Assembly: GCA_023313575.1 (NCBI GenBank)
Contig: JAJTTP010000003.1
Coordinates: 806,001 to 870,000, forward strand
Source: Eutypella sp. D-1
Taxonomy: Eukaryota > Ascomycota > Sordariomycetes > Xylariales > Diatrypaceae
Reading direction: 5' to 3'
DNA: 64,000 nt
The notes under the pieces were generated by a model that worked only from the letters and a program-made list of their open reading frames with translations, was not told the origin of the DNA and ran no database searches. The position numbers were made by a program, and so were the translations under genes. Shown in pieces: positions 33,341-42,475 of the stretch. Within the stretch, counting starts at the first letter, position 1. The number at the start of each line of letters is the position of its first letter.

Positions 33341-35464
33341 TTAGTTGTGAGCGACCTTGAGGATGGTAGCCTCCATCTGGTCGAAGGCCTCGAGGACACC
33401 GACCTTGCCGTGGTCGCCGTCGGGAAGACAGCGACCGTGGCCGTGGGCATGCCCGTACATCTGAAAGACGCCCTCGCGGTAGCCGTCGCCGACCCTGCGA
33501 GTAGCGCTAGCCTCGTCCCAGCGGGGACCGATGAGGTCGTCGAAGCTCTGGTCGGGGCGGGTACGCTCGAGAGCCCAGACGGCCTTGTAGGCGCCGCCGA
33601 GGGCGCAGGCGTTGCCGCCGACGTCGAGCTTATAGACGCCGTCCGCCCCGCCCAGCACGTCGCCCAGCACGCGCGCGATCGCCGGGTTGTGCGACCCCCC
33701 GCCTACCAGGTAGATGCGCCGCGGCTGCGGCGGCAGCGCCGCCCGCCCGTCCGCGCCCGCCGGTGGACTGTGCACTAGGCTGTGCGACCGCAGCCGCATC
33801 GACAGCGCCTGCGACTCTACGATGGCGCGCGCGTCCGCCTCCGCGCCCCAGTCCGCCTCGTGCGCCTGCAGGTCTGACCCGTCCACCGCGCATGTGTACC
33901 GCCATGTGCCCGCCCGAATGTTGGGTACGATCTCCGGTAGCGGGAAGTACAGCCCGATGCGGGCGCGGTCGCCCGGCGCCTTGATGCCGAGCGGTGGCGT
34001 CTCGAGCACGAGCTTGTTAAAGGTCTCCCAGGGGTCGGCGGCGGCGGCGGTGTCCTTGCCGGACGGCGGGGGCAGTCGGTCGCGCACCTTCTCGCGCGCC
34101 AGCCCGCCGTTCTTGTAGCACAGCATGAACATGAAGTGGTTGTTGGCGGCGGGGTGGTTCATGAAGTGGTAGGCGGGGTCGGGCCGGTAGGTCGGAGTGT
34201 TCATGAGGAAGGTACTCGAGGTGCCTAGGGAGACGATGGCGTCCATTGGACGCAGCGGCAGCGACAGGATGGTCGCCGGGTTGTCGCCCGTGAACGACAC
34301 GACGCGGCACTCGGGGCTGAAGCCGAAGCGCTCGACGTAGTAGGGCGAGATGCCACCGACGCTGCCACCGCCGTCCATGCGCACGTCGCCGAGCTTGCGG
34401 CGCAGGTCCGTCATGGCCTCGCTGCCGTCCGCGCCGCCCGCCGTCAGCTCCAACAGCGGCGTGCTCCACTCCTCTGCCTTGATGTTCCACAGGTTCATCC
34501 CCGTCACGTCGCTGCAGTCGATGGGGGCGATGTCGCCCAGCAGCAACGACGCCAGGAACGACGACACTAGCGAGATCCGCGCCGTGTCCGCGTACACCTG
34601 CGGCCGCCGCTTCCGCATCCGCAGGATCTGTGTGCCCGTGAAACGCTATACAGAATATCGGCGCGCGCGCCTTGTGTTAGAATATCTGGTCTTGGCTCTT
34701 GATCATGGAGGTGATCTTCCTCTCCCAAACACCCGTCCCCTTCAAATTCGATTCGAAGTCGACAAGGCGGGCGGGTGCGGGTGTGGGCGTGGGCGTAGTA
34801 GGTAGGTACGGGTGATCGTTTTTTCTTACATGATGCGCGGCGCTGCCGGTGATTTCCGCCAGCTTATGGGGGCCGCCGAGGTGGGCGTCGAACTGGTCAC
34901 ACTCGGCCTGGGTGCTGTGGTCTTGCCAGTTGGGGGAGAACTCATAGGCGAGGGTGTCGGCGAGCTGTTCGCGCAGGGTGCGGGAGGGATCGAGGGAGCG
35001 GAGGGTGGGCACGGCGCGGGCGTTCCAGAAGACGCTGCCGTGCTGCTGGCCGGCGCCGCTGATGCCCCGGATGTCACGGATTGGACACCCGTTGTCCCGC
35101 AGCCGACTCAGCACCAGCTCGAGCGCGTCGAACCACATCGCCACCGGGGCGTACACCTCGCCCTCGGCATCGTTGGTCTGGACGCCCTTCTTGACGCCAT
35201 ATCGGGACCCGAAATCGGCATCGAAATCGACCTTGGCTTCCGACACTACCTTAAGATCCGAGGTGATCACGATAGCTATATTAGGGGGCGGGAGGGGAGC
35301 CACCCCGTTCCTCGTCAGCCATTGTGCCCGACCACCAACGAGGCTTTGAAGACGGTCACATTTTAAAATCCAGTCGGGACATGCCACAGTGTATCTACTG
35401 CCTACGTACCTTTAAGTTGCTGGGTCGAGAGGTCGAAACCCAAATATAACGGTCCGGAGCCCAT
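33341..35464 (-). CDS. xkiA: D-xylulose kinase (xylulokinase)
   Basis: Phosphorylates D-xylulose to D-xylulose 5-phosphate with ATP, the last step taking xylose and arabinose into the pentose phosphate pathway; cytosolic. Minus-strand exons are 35464-35410, 35275-34830 and 34645-33341, giving 601 residues, slightly longer than the roughly 570 usual in fungi. FGGY-family motifs in order: LYLGFDLSTQQLKAIVI (spans intron 1), GISGAGQQHGSVFW, SPNWQDHST, ITGSAAHHRFTGTQIL (spans intron 2), IDCSDVTGMNLWNI, VVSFTGDNPATILSLP, SLGTSSTF, YLVGGGSHNPAIARVLGD and NACALGGAYKA. The first exon (18 codons) is short but fits the family start. The upstream region carries candidate XlnR- and CreA-type sites. Confidence 0.96.
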
Positions 35465-36920
35465 CTTCTTTCCTGGTTATTCTCTAGCCGTTGCTCGTCT
35501 GCGAGGGTTGAAAGACATATACAACAAATCTAAGCACATGCACATGAATATAGAGACTCAGACGGGAAGGACTGGCAGGATCAATGCTATTATCATGGGA
35601 GGAGATATAGGAGACGAGAATTGGGAGGGAAGGGAGGGAGGAAACTATTCTCTCGTTAACTAGCTACCTATGTACATATTTATACACACGTGCGTGTGTG
35701 CGTGCGGGTGTGTGAGAACGAAAGGAGCGGCTGGGTACACGATCAGTCAGTCAAACGTAAGTACATACTAAACCTTACCACGCCGCAACAAACTTCGAAG
35801 TTTAAAGAATAAGGGGAGAAAAAAAAATATGGCGGTCTAGAACATCCCGGCTGGCATACAAGTGGTAAGTACCAAATCATAGGCGCAAAAAGCTGTTACA
35901 TCCATTACCCAACATGGGGGAGAACCTGCAAGGCCTTTGCAGGTACACACTCCTGGGGCACACGCTGCCCGACACAACCCTGCCCTTACGACATCCTACG
36001 CTATCGAATAGGCTTCAATGACGTGAAAACCCGAAAATCATCTGGGCAGCTTCCACCACGAGCTTTTTCTGAGGGGTCCGATGGCGGGGCCCGCGGGGCC
36101 AAGGGGGGCCAGCCCTAGGGCAGCAAGGGCAAGCACTTGGCCTTAACTAGTCTTTTATGTCATGATTAGCCTAAAGATTCATACGCGCCAATCACAGCAT
36201 GGGAATTTCCTTGAGGTCATCCTTCGCCATTCCCATCCCCCTGGCTCTCGAAGTCTGTCTGCATGTAAAGTACTTACGTAGATAGTTAGGTAGTCTTGGA
36301 TGAAGTAGCTTTGCAGCTATGCAGAGCTATGCGAAGCTACTTACTTGTGTAGTATCCATAGATGTTGCATTGGCAATAGGTTTACACCATGTATGGATTT
36401 ATCAAAAGGGTCTATTGTGGGGTTAGGGTAAGAAATTGTATACCAATATTTGATCTATAACCTAAGTATCTAGGCTATTACTGTAGACCGGTTGACTGGC
36501 TGTATGTAGAGCTTCATGTAAATCCAAGCAACCTATGTATCTAGTCACATAGTTGAGGCTCTAACCAGAAGAAATATTGTTAGGTCTGATTCCACTTACT
36601 CCTTCAGGCCTGTACCCTCCAGGCCTGTACCTGTACCTGGGCCTGACTAGTGATATGTTCTCTCATTTTGGCTGGCCGCTCTGTGAACGCCTTCCATATG
36701 CAATTGTGTGTGACGAAGTATAGGTAGTGTAGTACATCCAAACCCCCTATCTCTGTACCCAGAGCCTTTCATAACGGAAAAGAATTCCAAAATCTCAGAA
36801 TACCTGGTATCAAGTGGGCTTTTCATCTACATTTTGTTCGTAGATGTCGCCCTCGGAACGCCTCCAACGCCGTCTAATATATATGCGCAAACCAAAACTT
36901 TTATTCCTGGCATTGGTTCC
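35465..36920. promoter_or_regulatory. xylulokinase promoter region
   Basis: About 1.46 kb between the xylulokinase start and the CDF transporter stop; no gene supported. On the xylulokinase sense strand a GGCTAA (XlnR/Xlr1-type core) lies at 36166-36171, about 700 bases upstream. CreA-type SYGGRG motifs (GCGGGG) occur at 36084-36089 and 36093-36098. These are short motifs, so function is an inference. Also holds an imperfect palindrome at 36303-36342. Confidence 0.35.
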
Positions 36921-38674
36921 CTAGTGATGTTTATGGTCGTGATCGTTGTGGTTATGGTCGTGGTTGTTATCGTCTTCCGGCTCAGGGCTCGATTTGGCAC
37001 TTACGTCGCCGGGAATGAACTCGTCGAACTTGGGGGGGACTGGCACTTCCTTGGGAACAAAACGAACCCGGACTCTTCGGACACCGCGTACCTTGCCACC
37101 GACTCGAGTCCGGACCGTGTCCTCAACTTGCTTTACTTCCTCAATGGTCCAGGCACCTGGGATGGCCAGCTCCAGGTCGACAAGATAGTTCTGTCCCGAC
37201 TTGAGTCCCGTTACATCCCGCAGTTCGACCTTGTGACCATCGATAACGTCTGACAGAGCCTTTTGTGTCTGTTTCCGAACAGAGCTTTTGACTTCGGTAT
37301 CAATACCCCGATCTGCGAGTTCTTGCAGCGAAGAGACTGTATTCTCGGCCCCAGCCCTGATCACCATCAAAGATATGAGGAGACCACCAACAGGGTCGAG
37401 CCAGGCAGCGTTCTGCATAAAATTCGCACCCAGAATAACGGCGAGTGTTACGATCCCAGTAAGGCTATCGACACGATGGTGTACGGCGTTCGATGCGAGG
37501 ACGGAAGACTTGCGCTCTCGGGCGACTTTCATAGCTGTAAGATAGGGGTTAGTACTGATGTCTAGGAGTCAATCACCCGACACCTGAGAAACAACTTACT
37601 CGCATGATACAGCCACTCCTTGATGGCAACCGTGCCCGCAGCAAGCCATGCTGCATGTAAACTAGGTACAATCTCACCCTCATCATGGCCATGCCCATGA
37701 CTGTGACTGTGGGTATGTACATGCTCCATGAGTTCGGCAGCAGCTGAAGGATCGAGAAAAAAGTGGCCGTAAAGAGTGAGAAGACTGCCGTAGCCCATGT
37801 ACATCCCTCCAATCAGAAGCATGCTTGATACGCCAAGGGAGCCCAGACTCTCGATCTTGCCAAAACCAGTAGGGTATTTGTCGGTGGGTGGTCGCAAACT
37901 CCAGGATATCGTCGCAAGGGTCATAATATCGGATGCGAGGTCGGTTACGCTATGGATGGCATCGGCGACCATTGCTTTGGAGTTGAACATGTAACCCCCG
38001 ACACCCTTTGCAATTGCCATGCCCAGGTTGGAGAAAAGGCCAATTCGGGTAATGCGCACACCGGCATCGTTCTTGTTCGACGAGGTAAGGTAGGCATTGT
38101 CATGGTGATGGTGATGATGACCGTGGCCATGCTTGTGGTCGCCATGACTTCTTGTCTGGGTGGTAGACGCCATGGCTGCTTGTGGAAGACAGGTACTTGG
38201 CCGTTGAGAAAGACGTGAAGGACGTGATAGACAAGGTGAATAATGAGTAACAAAAAAGGACTGTGAGCCTGCAGAGTTGCAGTAAGTCTGCAGCACACGG
38301 CGAATCTGGAGGGTGATGAAAGAGTGATCTGTCCTCAGCTTGGTGATCAAGGGGATTGGACAGACAAGGGATAAATGAGACAGTTGAGACGGTTGTTGAA
38401 GGTACCGCCCTGACCGGTTAATAAGGATAGGAGTGGGTGCTGCAAGTGATGGTGTTGAGATTGTGCGGACTTGGATGTGAACACCTGCACCAGTACCACC
38501 AGTACCACCAGTCTGGCCAGTGCGAGTCGCATCGGGCGGCGCAATGGACGCGTTTACCTTCCAGGACTCCCTCCAGGCCTTAGCTGTCTGGGTGGTAGCT
38601 GAAGTTGTGGCTGCGACAACGCGGCCTACAGGGCGCAGATGGCCCTGACAGGGTCTACCATATAGCGGGGACAT
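36921..38674 (-). CDS. mmt1: Cation diffusion facilitator, mitochondrial metal transporter (Mmt1/2-like)
   Basis: Membrane metal-ion transporter of the CDF family; yeast Mmt1/Mmt2 act on mitochondrial iron. Minus-strand exons are 38674-37600 and 37534-36921, giving 562 residues. Membrane helices include IGLFSNLGMAIAKGVGGYMF, SLGVSSMLLIGGMYMGYGSL, AAWLAAGTVAIKEWLYHA and SLTGIVTLAVILGANFM. The paired metal-site motifs are HSVTDLASD and NAVHHRVDS. A cytosolic/matrix domain with GHKVELRDVTGLKSGQNYLV follows. Three His-rich tracts are present: after residue 176, near 323-336 and at the C-terminus. The first 167 residues are Ser/Thr/Arg-rich and acid-poor, fitting a mitochondrial presequence; an alternative ATG at 38173 would omit them. 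The metal (Fe, Zn or Mn) cannot be fixed from sequence. Confidence 0.88.
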
Positions 38675-39987
38675 GGCTCAAGTTTTGCCTATTTTTGGTA
38701 CCTGGAACCGTCCCTAATAGGTACCTCGAGGGCTAGGCCTACCTAGGAAGATGTGGATAGTGACGCGTCAAAACAGGCCCGAGAAGGAGGCTAGAGTAGG
38801 GGCGGAGTTAAGGAAAGAGGTGCCTCTTTTTCTACCTAAGTAGGGTAAAAGGGGAGGGGAGGGGGCGTCTTAGCAGGAGACCATCCACTGTAAGAAGAAG
38901 AATAGGCTGCTGTCCGGGCCACTGAAGGGAGGACTAATAGTGTGTCGAGTCATGAGTTCAGGCTTGTCGCAAATAGGAATAGGAATGATGTTGTCTGATG
39001 TGATGTGATGCCCACTGGGAAGCTGGGGAGTGCACGTACACACACATGCACGCACATGCGACTTGTGATGAAACCAATAAAAATCAAAGTGGAAAAAAAA
39101 AGGTGAATATAGGTGAAACAATAATTCATCCAGTAGGACTGGAGCTGGCAAAAAGAGTCGGCATATATATACCTAGGTAGGTATATAGTAGTAGTAATTG
39201 TAGTGATATCGTATCTATACGAGCCTTCCCAAGGTTAACGTTCACGTCGTCAATGCTGCCCAGGAGCGGTAGCAGTAGTCAGACCGCACAAAGGCACCTT
39301 TGACGCCTGTAACGACCCTCGGTTGAAACTGGGAATAATGACGATGGAGGTGAGGAAAAAAAGTGAGAGGAGAAGAGGCCCGCCCTAATCCAACTTTAGA
39401 ACCATGAAAATGTGTTCCGGGGGGTTCCTGCCTATGTCGATTTTAGGAACTTAACTTGTACTTGCATTTGCACTTGCACTTGCATTTGCGCTTTCGACGG
39501 CGGCTCGGAATGGCACGATGGTTCGGTCTCGGGTCGGAAGGCACTGTGGACTTTGCCCCGATGCTAAAGTTAGATCTCTGCAAGTAGTTAAACTCGGACA
39601 GAATCATAAATGGCGCTAACGATATATAGTAAAGTTCCTTAACGGGTTGTGGGCAGTAGTGGGCAGCAACGACCCATTCTTGCGATAACGATAGAACGAT
39701 AACGAGGTCACTCTACGATAAGGAGGTACGGACAGTTATCTGATGGTTGATGACTTCCCACACTACCTACCTACCACTCACCTACAATCATGACATACTT
39801 ACCCTCCACACCTCTATCCCAGTCAATTAAGGTAGTTGGTGGTTGGCTACTAAATACCCCAGAAATAGGGGCTAGTTGCATATATACCACTATCAGCAAA
39901 GCCATAAAACTACTAGAGCTCTGAAGTAGGTAATTATTTGAATTTGAGGCCACAGAGACTCTATATTACACCCTGGAGGCTTTCCCG
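38675..39987. promoter_or_regulatory. Divergent CDF transporter / sirtuin promoter region
   Basis: About 1.3 kb, no gene supported. TACCTAGGTAGGTA-type motifs occur near 38720-38750 and 39170-39185. Tandem CTTGCACTTGCATTTGC units lie at 39459-39492. Confidence 0.5.
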
Positions 39988-41190
39988 ATGCGGAAACCTT
40001 ACTTGCGGATACCCTACACGGAGGCTCTTCCAGCTCCCATTGTCATCCCCAAGACAGCCACAACAATACCCGGCGCCGTTTCGGCCCTACTCGAATTCTT
40101 CGGATCCTCAGCTCTCGGGCGCCCCCGCCCCTCCACGGTGGTACTGACCGGGGCCGGCATCTCCGTCGCCAGCGGACTTGCTGACTATCGGGGGAGCAAG
40201 GGCACGTATCGCGTCAACAAGACGTACCGGCCCATCTACTACAACGAGTTCATCGCTAACCACGAGGCCCGGAAGCGGTACTGGGCCCGCAGCTTCCTCG
40301 GCTGGACCACCCTGCACAAGGCGAAGCCGAACGCTAGTCACTATGCCGTGAAACAACTCGGGGACCTAGGTCTCCTGCGGAGCGTCATCACACAGAACGT
40401 AGATTCCTTCCACCCCAGGGCCCACCCCCTTATACCCACTATCGAGCTACATGGCTATCTGAGATCCCTGGTTTGCATCAACTGCCACGGGGAGCTGCCC
40501 CGGGACGCGTTTCAAGATGAGCTGGCGAGGCTCAACCCGGCGTGGGCCGCTTTTCTCGAGGAGGTCAAAGCGTCCGGCGCGCTGGACACGGAAAACCCTG
40601 AAGAGCGTACTGCTCGGGGGATACGGACGAACCCCGACGGCGATGTCGATCTCCCGAGTGTCCCGTATACCACGTTCAGGTATCCGGCGTGCCCGAGCTG
40701 TCTCGCAAGGCCGCCGCAGGCCGAGGACGGAAGTCGTGCGACGGTTGAGGTCGATGCCGATGGCGCGTTGACATCCTCGAGCACAGCCGGCATTCTGAAG
40801 CCGGCGGTCATCATGTTTGGGGAGAGTGTTCGGGCAGACACCAAGGTCGCCGCGGAGGAAGCTCTCGAGAATGCGGAAAGACTCCTCGTTCTAGGGACGT
40901 CTCTCGCCACCTACTCCGCCTGGCGGCTGGCGAAGAGGGCTAAGGACCGTAGCATACCGATTGCGATCGTCAATCTCGGAGGTGTGAGGGGAGAGGATGC
41001 ATTCTTTGCCGACCTCGGTGACTCCCAGCGGGGAGAGAAAGGGGTTAGAGTGGACATGTCGACCGAGGAGGTGCTACCACCCCTGATAGAGCGGCTTCGC
41101 CAGTCTTCCAATATAAATGCGGCACAGGAGCACCAGGATCACACTGTAGAAAAGCACGGGGCCTCTATCTTTAAGGATATGATGTCTTGA
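39988..41190 (+). CDS. NAD-dependent protein deacylase, SIRT4-type (class II) sirtuin
   Basis: Removes acyl groups from lysine or transfers ADP-ribose using NAD; class II members are usually mitochondrial. A single exon gives 400 residues. The Rossmann motif GAGISVASGLADYRG begins at residue 55. The NAD/acyl-lysine motif TQNVDSFH is at 135-142 and the catalytic His is in ELHG (His 155). Four zinc-binding cysteines are visible: C163 and C166 (CINC) and C235 and C238 (CPSC). Then come GILKPAVIMFGESV and LLVLGTSLATYSAWRL. The segment between the Cys pairs, with NPDGDVDL, is typical of SIRT4-like proteins. The ribose-site motif reads SFHPRAH where TQNVD-x-LH-x-x-AG is usual. There is a 53-base gap to the convergent neighbour. 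Confidence 0.9.
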   Translation: MRKPYLRIPYTEALPAPIVIPKTATTIPGAVSALLEFFGSSALGRPRPSTVVLTGAGISVASGLADYRGSKGTYRVNKTYRPIYYNEFIANHEARKRYWARSFLGWTTLHKAKPNASHYAVKQLGDLGLLRSVITQNVDSFHPRAHPLIPTIELHGYLRSLVCINCHGELPRDAFQDELARLNPAWAAFLEEVKASGALDTENPEERTARGIRTNPDGDVDLPSVPYTTFRYPACPSCLARPPQAEDGSRATVEVDADGALTSSSTAGILKPAVIMFGESVRADTKVAAEEALENAERLLVLGTSLATYSAWRLAKRAKDRSIPIAIVNLGGVRGEDAFFADLGDSQRGEKGVRVDMSTEEVLPPLIERLRQSSNINAAQEHQDHTVEKHGASIFKDMMS

Positions 41191-41243
41191 AGAGCCGCTA
41201 TCATCCGTCTTATAATCATATATAGCTTCTCATATTCCATAAA

Positions 41244-41873
41244 TCAGAAGAAACTCGAGTAGCCGGTTGTGTTAGTCTTTAGTGCAGAAGTGCCCTCCGT
41301 CTTGGGTTCGTTCTTAGCGGCCTCAGGTGCTGCAGAGAGTGAGGGTGTTTCTTTCGGCTTCTTAGCCTCCTTGGTCTCCTTGGGGGTCTTGAGGATGTCG
41401 TCTCGTTCAATCTCTCGCAGCATCTCCTCCCACGCCTTCTCTTGGGCCTCGTCGCCCGTACCCAGTGCCTTCTCGACGTCGACCTCCTCGCCCCTCTGCA
41501 GCTTCTCGACGACCTCACGCAGCAGGCCGATGCGTACCTCTGCCCGCCGCATGAAGTTGCCAAAGTCCCGCCTCAGTGCGATCATCTGGATCGACATGGA
41601 CCCGATCAGTAGGAAAATTATGATGAAGAATGTGGCTGGGTTCCACTCCTTTGACCACGCATTTTTGCGTTGCCTCCCCCGGCCTGGCTGACCAGAACCA
41701 CGCCGCAGCGGCTTCGGCACGAGCGACTTCCAGAAGGATGGTTGAGCGATGGTTGGTGCAGAGCTTGCATGACGAGAGAACTGGCTGCGTGCTAGATGGA
41801 TAGGGGTCGAGCGTAAAATCGTAAAAAAATACGCCGGGTTCCTGAGAACTCTAGGTTTAATGCTAATCGGCAT
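41244..41873 (-). CDS. Predicted mitochondrial inner-membrane protein (DUF5321-like)
   Basis: 209 residues, single exon. The N-terminus is basic and Ser/Ala-rich (PRVLRNPAYFFTILRST, FSRHASSAP), like a mitochondrial presequence. SFWKSLVPKPLR precedes one membrane helix (NPATFFIIIFLLIGSMSIQM). After it come ALRRDFGNFMRRAEVRIGLL and an amphipathic coiled-coil stretch, then a Lys/Glu/Pro-rich tail. This layout matches a conserved fungal family (DUF5321) and recalls yeast Ina17/Ina22, which help F1Fo-ATP synthase assembly; the functional link is an inference. The gene runs toward the sirtuin and away from separase. Confidence 0.75.
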   Translation of the reverse strand: MPISIKPRVLRNPAYFFTILRSTPIHLARSQFSRHASSAPTIAQPSFWKSLVPKPLRRGSGQPGRGRQRKNAWSKEWNPATFFIIIFLLIGSMSIQMIALRRDFGNFMRRAEVRIGLLREVVEKLQRGEEVDVEKALGTGDEAQEKAWEEMLREIERDDILKTPKETKEAKKPKETPSLSAAPEAAKNEPKTEGTSALKTNTTGYSSFF

Positions 41874-42475
41874 CTTTATCGTGATTATATATTATCTATC
41901 GTAACTGCCTTGAATGTGCTGCAGGGTTGGTTGTAGATTGTTTCATTTGATGGTTACGGAAGGACCTCAGGTGGACTTAAAGAAATAATCTTCGAAGACT
42001 TTTGTGGGGTATGAACGGAGGTTAATGAGTGAAAAGTACCGAGTGCAAGGTACCGTGAAAGGTACCGTGAAAGGTACCGGTGTTGTCATGGTTGCTATGT
42101 CAACAACGCTTACCCCTTTATGGTAAGCTAATATCGGCTTGTGTCAATAACGTTATAGTTAGGATGGGGAAAGTATATGCAGCTCTGCGGACTTATGCAA
42201 CCCAGTAGAAGCATCAAATAAACTACCTAATTATCTTGAACTTCGTCACTACCTGACATTGTGTTACCTCCTCTGCCCACCTATCTCTTGATCCTACATT
42301 GCCCATACTTGTATGCTTTGGGGATTTGGAGGGGGCTTGTCACCTGATTTGCAGTCATTTTTCCTGGCGTTTGGATACCACTCTGCATCATCAAGTTTTT
42401 CTTTTTGCACACGATATCATGATTGCATGAATAAGAGCCGATCCCTACAAGAGACAACCTTACAACGACCTCGAA
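41874..42475. promoter_or_regulatory. Divergent DUF5321-like / separase promoter region
   Basis: About 600 bases. A 13-base unit containing GTGAAAGGTACC is repeated about three times at 42044-42079. No other element is firm. Confidence 0.45.

Noticed and set aside
36419..36431. Telomere-like GGGGTTAGGG
   Set aside because: A single unit only; no array, so chance.
27309..39987. Secondary-metabolite or sugar-utilisation gene cluster around the hydrolase, xylulokinase and CDF transporter
   Set aside because: No backbone enzyme, pathway regulator or sugar transporter is present, and the neighbours have unrelated roles.
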